NCBI GenBank assembly: GCA_013433145.1
Contig: CM024188.1
Span: 9,228,345 to 9,292,344 of the forward strand
Reading direction: 5' to 3'
Length of the DNA stretch: 64,000 nt
DNA from: Ascaris suum
Taxonomy: Eukaryota; Nematoda; Chromadorea; Rhabditida; Ascarididae
The notes beneath the pieces are model-generated. The model did no database searches. It was not told the origin of the DNA and was given only the letters and a program-made list of their open reading frames with translations. This document shows, one piece after another, positions 1 through 10,800 of this stretch; position 1 is the stretch's first letter, and each line of letters opens with the position of its first letter. The translations under genes were made by a program, and so were the position numbers.

Positions 1-3000
1 CCTCTTCTCCGACGCATTGCTGTCTTGCACATCATTTCGCATGTATCTTTGCTTGCCTCTTCTACAAATATTGATGCGACTCATTTTGCTGTAATGATGC
101 CAGAAGTTTATGTCTGCCATTACCACCGAAACGGATTCATAGATGTTTGCTGATGTTATTGCTTACTCTAACAATGAACGAATTCATTGCCATGCCAGAT
201 GTTCATCTTTGCTATTTTTAATGCGGATACAGTGCATGACCGTATTTTTTCCTACTTCCTCCTCTGCTTCATCACCCCATCTCGCCCTCCTGAGTTGGAA
301 GTTTAGTGATTAAAATGTGCTCTGAAGGATGACCTACCATGCCAACCCCAAGTTATTGCACCAACTTTGATGAGAGTCACAGCCACTTGAGTATGCTTAA
401 AATTTGTGTGCTTTTTTGCAATTGATAGGATTACGCCTCTTCAACCGGCTGGCCGAAGAAAACCAAGGCTTTTGTGTAACCGATCGTCTCAGTTAAGACG
501 CATGTTCAATTCAAAAGTATACATCGTGTCAGTTTCTCTTGCATGGTTCTGCACTTGTTCTGCATTTCGTGAGGTTGCAGCTCTTGCAAGTTTGGCTTAT
601 TTGCATTTTTACTTGGCGAATGAATGACGGCTAACCCAATCTGTCACTACTGGTCACTTGTATTGGTCACACACTTCTTGGGGGAAGGAGGGAAGGGAAC
701 GAGATGACACGACGAGAGGCAGGGAGGCGTGGACTGCTTTTAGCAGTAGGAGGGTTACGATAGAAACTGGACAGGGGTGCCCAGTGAAGGTCCGCATTAA
801 CTGTGTGGAGTACAGCGAAGAAGTTCGAAAAAAAGGTGGAAATATTACTGAGAGAACACACACGGTGCAAACTCCACCACAGAATTTCACTGCTATATGA
901 CTTTAGAAAAGCTAGCAAACTGCAAAAAACGGCCACCAGTGGGATACTAGTGCTCACACTTCAACGGTCACGCATTGGACAACACAGCAGCCACTGTTGA
1001 CAAGAGCGCAGCCAGTTTACGGCGCAATTGAGACCACTTTGGCTGCGCCTGCATAATCATCAATTTGGAGCATGGCAATGCCAAGACCGCACACAAGTCT
1101 TGAATCGCCGGTGCCGCAGACTTTTTTCTAGAGTTCGATATTTTTAGGCGACAATGTGAGACGGAAACTACAGTTTTCCGAATGTGGCCTACTTGACGGT
1201 CAAGGATTTACTGATGGGTAAGCGGTATCGAAAGACCGGTTTCACGGACTTTCGAGTCTAGACTAGAACACACACCCGGTTTTAGGAACACATAACTCGA
1301 ATTGTTCCAGCCGCAGCAACAAAAATCCTACTGCTACGAACATTAGCGTAGCTCGTATTTGTGAGCGTATGAAGACTGTCGGTCCTGTCGGGTCCAAAGG
1401 TGAGGGCTTAATCGGAACGCGAAAAAAAAGTGCAAGATTTTCTCGTAGCAACTACCACTCGTCAGAAAACAGGCAAAACTCTCGCGGAAACGTGAACAAC
1501 TGTTCAGACGCAATTCCGCCCTTCGTTAAGTTAACCAACAATTCTGACACTACCACTTCGAGGAATTCGCTATGCACAACAGCAAAAAGCGGTCGAGGCT
1601 GTAGTTGGGAAACCGAGTCACAGAGCTATAATACTTGTGGAGATCGAGCAACGATGACGGTTGCCAGCATACTTTGTGCAAGCAGAATATCGCAGACCCT
1701 CATAACCAGCGGAACGGTTGCTGCCGGCATTAAATCGCTTCCTGGATACAAGGATGGACTGCTGGAGCGCATCAGCTAACTCAGCTTTGATCGATGAAAC
1801 AAGAAAGGGATACTCGGAGTGAATTTGGCACCGCTATCTTTAGCTATGATCCGCAGCTCACTGAATTTCGCTGCCCACATAGAAGAAAAAACTTTGGCCC
1901 GGCCACATCTCTTTCAAGTGCTCTTGCTCGCTCAAATTCATTCCCGCGCTTGCTTCCTACCTGACTTTGATCACCTCTTGAGAACCTAGAAACTGCATAT
2001 AAGCGCAGCGCCTCATTTTTTCTCCTCGCAAGCGAGTTGAGGGGGGGGGGGGAAGGGAGAGAAGGGGCAGTGGGGTACGTTACGGTGAAGTGCCATAAAT
2101 CCTCCAGCTCACACCCCATCAAGAGACATCAGATCAGATACACCACACGATCCCTTTTACAGCCCTACCAAAACGAATCACCATCTACCAGTGCCTTCCT
2201 GCAGTATTTTTACAACTGAAATGCTGAAGAAAGCTATCCAAACCTACCCACGAAGCGCCAAACGGTTGTCGGAGGCGCGCAAGTCAACTGTAAGAGCCCA
2301 GAACTCTAAGAGCAAAGGAACAGGATTGCAACTAATTTTGCACACACGCAGCTGCATCGCATTAAAACGTTGGCATTACCTCTTTCGTGAATTGCAATGT
2401 GCACAGTACACACAAACGAGGAACTATCTTAAATAATTTATTGTCGCCATCAGACACATTCAAATCGCGAAAGGCTATTTTGGCAAAACTTTTCTCGATG
2501 CTTCTTCCTAAAGATGCCGCTGAGAAGGAATATGAACGAGCAAATCAAGAACGAACGCAAGAGACACTGTAACACTGCGAAACCACATGAAACACGCTGT
2601 CACGAACATAACGAATCCTTACAAAAAACCTCTGAACACGGCGCTCATGGTCAAATCTGACACGTTTGGAAACAAATCGCATTCTTATTACGACAGCAGA
2701 CAATATGCAGCACTTTGATAGCAACATGGTCCTCGTTGGGGAACCACCAAACTGGAAGATTGAGGAAAGTAGCTGACGGTGGAATATGCAGCAGCGGTAA
2801 CCGCTTTTGGATACTGCTCACCTGACTTCAATACCCGTAATTTAATACCAGCAAAACAATGAAAAAAGTGTAACAAGATATCGACAACAGCCGGCAATGG
2901 GAGACATTACAATGTGCAGATACGCCATCTCCCTTCAAAAAAACCTACTGTATCCTTTACCACTAGCTCACTTAAAACCCGAAATACAAGGACGTCGTCG

Positions 3001-4047
3001 CTCTTTGCTAACCTGCAATGCTCTTAGCTAACCTATCTCCTCCCCCGACCAAATGTTGGAAATGTGCCAAAGTGAAGTATACTTTCTGCCTGTCACTCTC
3101 CCCGCCCCAATTATAGTAGGAAGCGGCGATGAAATATTTCAGAGCAAACATCAAAATTATCCTGGAATTTCATCACAAACAGAGCAGGACGTGCAAATTT
3201 AAAATTAAAGCAAGAAACAGCATCAACTATAAGACTGGTAAGATTAATACGGCTACAATTTCATAAGTGGTAAGCAACATCTGCATATCTCAACCAAATA
3301 CATCTACAAATGTTAGTACACTGATGAAGCAACGCTTTGGCAATATGGTCGTGTACATACAATACACGACGCTTGAGTGACGACCCAGTGACGGTCGTCG
3401 AAATTTTGCCCAAAAGAATCCGCTAGGAAAAGCTCTCGGTTAACGCTTCAATTTTTCAAATGCTTAAGTGTTTAAAATTTCCCGCACCGCTGTCATGTGC
3501 TTCTCACCGGAGTCTTTTAAAGTGTTGGTGACATTTCGCCTCGCTGCATGATCTGAGAATAAGGCGAAACGCACGTAAGCACAAAACACCACCTGCTTTC
3601 AATTCATAGGTATTGTTTTCTGATGTGACGGTATACACAAAGCACACAATGAAGACTCAGGTGAACTGCTTCTTTGCTACGTGCTCATCCATTCCTGTTA
3701 TTTTTCCTAATGGTGCATGTCCGTTGAAAAAAACAGTGCCTTCGATCGTTACGAGCGATGTCGCATCCTACAAAAATCGGCGCATGCTCACTGCACTGTC
3801 AAACCTTGCTATAAACGCATCTGCACGAAACAGTGACGCATAAAGGTTTCAGTGTGAAGTACTCCTTTGTGGCTGTGGAAATCAAAAGTGAACTCTTTAC
3901 GCAAATACCATCACCTGATCCCAGCAAAAGTGGATGTTGAGTGCTACTTAATGGATTTCTGATTCATTTTCGACCAAGCACTTTCATTTCCCTGCTCGAA
4001 ACCACTGCAAAAAACTTTGCTGTGCGAGATAGAACAATGCCGCTTAC
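1..4047. other. no supported gene; non-coding or unrecognised DNA
   Basis: I see only short open frames on both strands, overlapping one another, with no recognisable motif or consistent splice borders. The longest (136 codons, plus strand, 1369-1779) has no family resemblance. A 12-base G tract sits at 2041-2052. Confidence 0.5.
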
Positions 4048-4225
4048 GAGCAAATGAACTGAAGCTAATCATTTTAGTCGGAGCGGAAGCGGTACGAACG
4101 TCTGAGGCAGTGATGTGCAACTTCAAGGTCAGAGTCTTTCCTAAATTCATTCGCAGAATTAACTCCGATTTCCTCTCCAGCAGGACGCATTCTGAGTGGC
4201 AATCGACAGGATAGACTGAACAAAA
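4048..4225 (-). other. possible additional 3' exon of the 4660-6249 gene
   Basis: On the minus strand an open frame of 59 codons plus one base is bounded by a GGACAG acceptor and a GTAAGC donor. Its phase (0) matches that of the open frame that ends at the strong GTAAGT donor at 4585, downstream of the 529-codon frame. The peptide has ordinary protein composition but no known motif, and the polypyrimidine tract is weak. Joining it to the upstream gene would require a small intron inside the last ~100 nt of the long frame, so this remains a guess. Confidence 0.2.
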
Positions 4226-4659
4226 CTGTCCACGCAATTGAACTTTTACAATAGTCTCAATCCGAAATTGCTAATAAGTGGATGGAAATGACAAGACCCA
4301 GGAACATTTTACAATAAAATTCTGCCTCATAGGCAGCTTTTCCGACATCCGTCGACCCGAAATACACCGCTAGCAGCCTGTGTCTGCCAAACCCTCATAA
4401 GTACTTTCCTTGCTTCACACATACTTCCTTTTCAACACCACTTATACGAAATTTTGTTACACACGGTAACTAGCAAACATTGCAGATCTAGTGTGCAAAA
4501 TAGGCGAAAGATCCACAGCACAAAGAAAAGATTTGTCTGCACACATGCAAGGCAGGAAAACAAAGTACGTAAAGATTGCACTTACATCCCATCGGCCTGG
4601 CTGTTGAGCGAGAGGGGAGCAGTTGTGAACAATGTGGTAGCTGTCATATTCGTTCACCC

Positions 4660-6249
4660 TCAATTCTGCCCACAGCGTCGCTCAAATTGCAAGGAAGAAT
4701 TCGTCTCGGATGGGTTATCATGCATCCGCTGCTCGTAATCAATAGCATCACTGGAGGATACAGATGCATGACTATGGAAAATTTCATGTAACGACGATGC
4801 CCGCGGACACTGGGCCAGGCCGGTGGAAGATGTTTGTGCCCTGCGATTTGGTTGAAGTCGTCTATAGTCGAAGTCGGCGCGAATTTCTTCGAAGATGCTA
4901 TCAAATACCCGAGCGAATGCAGTCGGCAACAGATCGAAACAGAGCGGCTTGTCGGCAAATTCCAGTGCCGGCCTAATTATGTGGGCGTTGGAAGTCATGT
5001 AATTTATGAATTTCCAGAGTGCACAGAAAAGCTTTGTTCCTGGCGGGCAGCACCTGACAATTTCTTCGTACTGCGAAATCGTGACACGCTCGCTGTTCTT
5101 GGTCCAAACTACGAGGGGCTTCATCACCAAAGCAGCGCGCCAAAGCCGCTGGTAGATGATACCTTTACTGGAAAAACTTTCCACTGCTTCGTCGGAGAAT
5201 TTTGTGCAGCCTCCATACATTAATTCGAATGCAAATATAGTGGTTTGATCAGTAAGACCACTGTATATGGGTGGCGGTCTGTTTCTCAGATGGTTATTAT
5301 CAACCATTCGGTTCTTTCGGGGCAATGGTTCTTCTGATTCATCGCATCCAGACAGTGATGGTGTGATGCTTGCTTCATGATATAGCTGCATTTTCGAACT
5401 TATTTTTGCTATGGTCCCTATATATTCAACTCCGCCTTCTACTACCTGTTCTTCATCACTCTCCTGGAACGGCGTCCTCCGTTTCCTAAACACAAAGCAA
5501 GCAGAGTTGACGGTACACTGAAGTGCAGGCTCAGAAGCGCTTCTTTGACGTCGCACTCGCATCCGGTTGAGTGATCGAGCAAGCGTACCATTCAACTGTA
5601 ATGGAAACACGGGCTTTGAAGAGTTGGCAAAGGCTTGCTCAACCGTGGTTCGCGTAACAGCGACCCCGGTCTTTTCCATCGGCTTCTCCCTGACCTCATC
5701 ATCAAACTCGGTTTGTAGATCGGCGCAGGAGCTTCTCAAATTGAATGCTGCGCTGTACTGTTCCGGTGGAAGGTTTGTCACGTATGCTTCGAGCTTCACA
5801 AGATCAGATCGAATATCGGAGCGCAAGTCGACTTGGACACATTGGAGCAGTATTTCAAGATCTTCACTGGGCTCGGAACAGTTCTCATCACTGCTCGCAT
5901 CTTTGGGACTGACGTTCGCAGGAATGGGCCTGTAATCTATTTCAAAGCCATCAATGATCTTTTTGAGTTCGGCTTCATCAACAGTACACGAACTGCTAAC
6001 TGCCTTCGAAACAATTTGAACAGATGGTGGTGATTCTGTGCGCACAAAATGACAGGCAATGCAGTCAACAGAAGTTCCTTTTACATCTACGGCAGGGGAA
6101 TACTTTGAAGATGCAGCCACCGTTGGCGAAGCTTTCCGTGCATCTACGTTTCCACGTGAAGCCGTCTTCCCCAAGAAAATAGACGATTCTTGGTTTTCTA
6201 CAGCTTCGTCGTTTTCTGAATACTGCACGGGCAATGTTGATGTCTGCAT
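4660..6249 (-). CDS. uncharacterised 529-residue protein, single long exon
   Basis: I do not recognise this protein. The frame is 529 codons without interruption, by far the longest in the window, and far longer than expected by chance at this base composition. The start ATG (6249) is preceded in frame by TAA two codons upstream, and a TTTGCAG acceptor ends 11 nt before it, so this Met is the natural start of a trans-spliced mRNA. Residues 1-130 are Ser/Thr/Glu/Asp rich and look disordered. Residues 131-180 look helical. Around 230-258 is a basic stretch containing RSASEP (236-241), which fits the mode I 14-3-3 binding pattern RSxSxP once the second Ser is phosphorylated. Residues 340-465 are hydrophobic and Cys/Phe/Leu rich and are the best candidate for a folded domain. 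There is no signal peptide or membrane segment. The 3' end is uncertain: a strong GTAAGT donor lies about 75 nt past the stop in another open frame, so the true C terminus may be spliced. Confidence 0.7.
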   Translation of the reverse strand: MQTSTLPVQYSENDEAVENQESSIFLGKTASRGNVDARKASPTVAASSKYSPAVDVKGTSVDCIACHFVRTESPPSVQIVSKAVSSSCTVDEAELKKIIDGFEIDYRPIPANVSPKDASSDENCSEPSEDLEILLQCVQVDLRSDIRSDLVKLEAYVTNLPPEQYSAAFNLRSSCADLQTEFDDEVREKPMEKTGVAVTRTTVEQAFANSSKPVFPLQLNGTLARSLNRMRVRRQRSASEPALQCTVNSACFVFRKRRTPFQESDEEQVVEGGVEYIGTIAKISSKMQLYHEASITPSLSGCDESEEPLPRKNRMVDNNHLRNRPPPIYSGLTDQTTIFAFELMYGGCTKFSDEAVESFSSKGIIYQRLWRAALVMKPLVVWTKNSERVTISQYEEIVRCCPPGTKLFCALWKFINYMTSNAHIIRPALEFADKPLCFDLLPTAFARVFDSIFEEIRADFDYRRLQPNRRAQTSSTGLAQCPRASSLHEIFHSHASVSSSDAIDYEQRMHDNPSETNSSLQFERRCGQN

Positions 6250-6270
6250 TCTTTAGCGAACTGCAAATGT
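6250..6270 (-). promoter_or_regulatory. spliced-leader trans-splice acceptor candidate and 11-nt 5' UTR
   Basis: On the minus strand, ACATTTGCAG is followed by 11 nt (6260-6250) and then the ATG of the 529-residue gene. Nematode mRNAs commonly carry the spliced leader a few bases before the start codon, so this arrangement supports both the start choice and the gene being expressed. It could also be a cis acceptor joining an untranslated upstream exon. Confidence 0.5.
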
Positions 6271-7018
6271 CGATGCTCCTATCAACAATAAATGGTCCAA
6301 TAATAAATGTTCAATACCACAGAGATACTGAGAAGAAAAGTCCGTTAATTGCGTTGATGAGAACGACCAGTGATGCTTTCTACACTAGCGCTCTACACTC
6401 TAATAATATGATTATCAGGCCTCACAACGGAGCCCGCATAGTCTCACGGAGCGTGCCTACCCCACCGCTCCGACATCCAATCCTTTTTGCCGACCTTCAC
6501 CTCTTGCATATTCCTTCAACTGGTTCGTTCTATCGCTTTCACGTCTTCTCTCGACAATTTTATTTCGTTTGCCCAATTCACCTTCGCCATACTTCACGCT
6601 AAGTTTCCAGTAATTAAATTATCCAGTGGGTGTTTTTTCATATCCTCCTATCACTGCTTATTATGAACAAACAAAGAATTCGAGGGCCTTTTGACCAGTA
6701 TTTATATACGTAAAGCGAAATTTCGCTTGAATCAACCTTTTTATGGCTCTCTATGACCTAGCGACTTTTGGCGTCATTAATTCGAAAATCAGGCAGTGTT
6801 GTGAAGCGGAGGTAGGGCGGTGTAATAGAGTTTAAACAACGCAGGTACCGAGGGTTCCAAATCAACCTCGCGTTTGGTTGCATGATCCAGTCCCTCTCCT
6901 ACCTCAAGTCTGACCACCTGATCCCTACACCTCAAGCGACGAATTCAGTGCTTCGTAACAACACCAGGTTGCTGTGAATGAAAAAGCGCAGACAAAAGAA
7001 CGTAGTCAAATTTGCTTA
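6271..7018. other. no supported gene
   Basis: This would hold the promoter of the minus-strand 529-codon gene. I see no convincing TATA box or repeat; a 122-codon plus-strand frame here is compatible with chance. Confidence 0.4.
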
Positions 7019-7879
7019 CCTTTGTGCTCTAACCAATGTCGCGGAGTTTTTCGACGTAGCCTATCTCCGATATGGTGTCTGGACGAAACCCCTTGCTCAT
7101 CAAAAATGTGGGTAATTCTGAAACAAAGATAAAACAACTTATGCCACTTGCCTCTTCCTGTGCAACGGTAATCATAAATAACGCAGCCAGCCTCTGATCA
7201 TCAAAACTGCGGCCGAAACCGCATAAAGCTCGAGTACACACCTGCTTTCAACTCACTCACCTACCAAACGAGACGTTCCATGCGAAAATGCAACGCGGGT
7301 GGAAAAGGTTTCTGGGAAGGACGAGGAAAACAAGTAGAGAACACTTTAAGAGGATGATGAAAATGGTTAGTGTGACCTCATCTACGCGCAAGAGTTCGCA
7401 AATAAGCACTCTAACGGCAGGAATAAATTCGAAGAAAGGGTAGACCTACTTCAGGTGATGATACAGTCAGCTAAAAGAGAAGAAAATAGGAGGCACAAAA
7501 ATTCACCTAAATATGACCTCTCCAATGAATCAAATGCGACCAAAGGAACATCAAATGTAGTGGTGATCGTCGGTGAATACTGGGCAAAGATTAAAGGCGT
7601 TTGAACAGAAATGTAACAGTTAATTAAGCTAGTACCAGGTGGAACCAATTCAAAAATTACCACGAACACATCAACAATACAGGTAGAAGCGATAGCTAGC
7701 TTTAAAAAATCTCAAATTTGCAGGGAGTCGAATCTGACAGGATGAAGCACGGCCAGTGTTAGTATATGAAAGAGATCTAGGAGCCACTCAACTACTAAGT
7801 AATCGGGGACCTGAAAGGATTTTTCGCGAGCAGGTATAAGTGTTCAAAAACTCCCAACTTCCCATGTGTTAGAAATGAA
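7019..7879 (-). repeat. repeat copy A (861 bp), inverted relative to copy B at 48982-49801
   Basis: Reverse-complementing 48982-49801 reproduces this segment with only scattered substitutions and one large gap: copy A carries about 43 extra bases near 7607-7650. The shared sequence ends abruptly at both sides (AGAAATGAA at one end, CTTTGTGCTC at the other). On the minus strand there is a coding-like stretch downstream of a TTTGTTTCAG acceptor, containing the peptides LPTFLMSKGF and ISEIGYVEKL, and a GTAAGC donor just after it. In this copy a Trp codon has become TAG before the donor, so it cannot be translated through. It may be a duplicated exon-bearing segment of an unidentified gene, or part of a repeat family. 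Confidence 0.85.
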
Positions 7880-10800
7880 TCGATACGTGACAACGAGAAG
7901 TGTCAATCTTTGCATTTTAACTCAGGAATTTCCGTGTGACAAGTAAGCTTTGCAAATCCGTTGCAGCTGTTATTGTCACGAAGCACCTGTGAATCGGTTT
8001 TGAGAGTGTTAAGCTCATCTGTACAGGCAGAAGACGACTGGGAGAGTGCGTGTTCCCATTTACGTTAAAGAAGTTGCTTTTCAGTATTCTCGCCGACGAG
8101 CTCTAAAAATCGTAACAAAAAGAGAGCACAGAAGCCGTCTGCTATTGAGTTCATGCCTGCTGTGCATTGATTTTCACCTTGTGCGTCAGCTGGGCACGTA
8201 AAGCACATCTAAAAGTAGTTGTGTAAACCATGGGACAGAAGCAGGCGTATTGAAAGGTGGAAACCTCTTACTTTTTTTAAAATATTCTCAGCTTCCTACC
8301 AGGTCCACGGCAAGCAATAAAGTAAGTCTCTTCGTCGTATGTTGTGTGATTCGACATGAAGACCTCATAGAAGATGCGTTACATGCCAGCATGGGTATGC
8401 TTTGCCACGCAGCTTGTAAAGCTCGTTGAGTTACATCTTTTTTTTTTCTTTGGTAGTGGTGCCTTTTCATTTGCGTATGTTCGCGATTACTTATGCTTGG
8501 TCGCAGCCAAGTGTTTTTCAAATAGTATGTCGTCTTACTCGCAAAATTCGGCTGCAGCATATGACGCTTTTTAGAAACTGCAGTAATTATAAGCACTCTC
8601 TCCGTAACATTTCTCACCCAAAGAAGCCTTCCTCCTACTTCCAGATGATCCACTTTAGAAAAATGCGCCAGTTGTTATGGGCATTCGCTTCGTCGCTGTG
8701 ATAGCAACAAAAACGTGATGCGTTTCAAGAACCCGTTCGCTGTCCCCATTGGTTTTGCAAATCTCTGATTTATCGTGGTGCCTCTCAACAAAGTAAGAAA
8801 AAGCAAAAAAACAAGGAAAATTTCGGCAACGAATCGAGAATTGACGTCTTCTAAATGCCAAGGATCGAAAAATAGCATCGCTACCTGTTCCAAGCAGCTA
8901 TTTTCTAGGTAGATAACCGTTCACGAGTGGAACTTTGCAGTTCTCATTTACACTACTGAAATTAGCTGTACTCCTGTTGAATTTATGCGAACTTTCTGAG
9001 TTAGCATCTCAATTCAACTGACGAGTTCAAAAGGCCATGTTCTTTACGTATAAGAATTAGCCATTACTCTAAGAAGCTCTGGGACTCTAAGAGCGGTGAA
9101 TCCAGAAGCGCATGCACGCACCAATGACAGTGCAATGGACGCTTCGACACAGGCAACTGCCGTTACGAGATTGAAGTCATGGAAAAAGCTAAAAAAATAA
9201 TAATATGCAAATATTCGTGTGAACCGATCGAAATTACAGCTTATTCAACGACCAGTCAGACGCGCAATACATCTCACAAAATATGCTGACTAATCTGCTG
9301 ATTGCACTACAAAGCAATCATCTGTGGCCACTTTTTCGAAAACGCCAATTCGATCAGTGAGAGAACACAGAACTCAACTTGATGAATGTTAACGCAATAT
9401 GCAGATATCTCATCAGTGGTCAGTTGAATGAAAAGGCAACTTCAACGTGCAAGCTTATTTCCACCGTGGGTTTTGCGCGCTGATAATTTGTTCGTAACCA
9501 CAACGATCTATCTTACTGCTGATAAATAGCAACCAACCACATTTTCTCCCTCCCCCACCGTTCACCTCTGTTTAAGATCGACATAATCCAATCACCTTAG
9601 GTCGCCCAAGCTATGGTGGGAGGAAACCCATGGTGAAGATAAACCTGTGCCACCTTGGAGTCGAGGACGAAATTAAACGGCTGGTGGCCGAGATGCTCTG
9701 CCGTCATGGAATTTCTTTCGCTACTGCGGAACGCCACAACTCTGCTTCCGTGCAAAACTTCTCATCGAAATGCATTTTTACCGCGACTGTCGGAATCGCA
9801 TCAGCACGTACCACATCACAGCAGCCAAATCATTTGGACGCTTAAGAGACACCTACCAGCTATCTTCCGCCAGCTCACCAATGCCGCAAATCCATAAGTA
9901 TATTTGAATGCACAGATTTCATTTGCCAGATCAATTGGTGAGCGCGTAGCTCAAACTTCTGCTCAGTCCAAAACATTCGTTACTGGTGGACTTGAAGCAC
10001 TGCATGATGGAGCGTTGGGTGGTCTCGAAAGCGTTAAGCCTATTTATTCCTGTAGCCGATTTGCCCTTTTGCAGGCGAATTGAACTCGACTTGTCCTGTG
10101 CATCCTCTCGAACCCGAGTTATTATTTGAAGAGCTACTTATTGCTATGAGGAGCCGATAACACCTGTATTTTGTTATTCTCTTCTTTTCCAAATGCTGGC
10201 ATCGCACCTTCGCTTCTCAGCACCAAGCCCTCAGACATTTCTGACGATACGCACTATGTGGATACGTGGCGATTAACGTCATAGAAATTGCGTACTACAG
10301 ATGCAGCTATATGTATACCTACACCTGCTACGGCACACCAAGAAATATTGTGACCCAATCAACAGAACGCTGGAAAGCGCAGACAATGTACACGCCGCAA
10401 AAACATGTCGCCACCTCATTCTAATAAATTTCATTTCGTATCTTAATTCACTTCATTCTACACGGTCCACTCATATCGGTGTTTAAGACAGCCACATGTA
10501 GGTCACTTCTTTCAGTGTGGACGACTGCAGTGACTCGCTTCTCCTCTCCCCCCCCCCCCTCCCTCGAAAAAATCCCCGTGATCGTCACTAAAATGGGACA
10601 TGAAGAAAGCATCTGGGAGGGGAGGGGGCATATGAAAGTTTGCATGTGTTTTCAGAGTCCATGTGAAAGTTGTTGTTTTGAAAGCTGGAAGCTGTATAAT
10701 CTGCAAACACTCACGCGCAGACCTAGCCCAGTTTCGCCAATAATGTGCCCTCTTTGAATAGTATCAATCAAGCGAGGGGAAGACAAAACGAACTGTAGTG

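Noticed and set aside
1369..1779. 136-codon plus-strand frame
   Set aside because: No domain, no splice context and composition compatible with chance.
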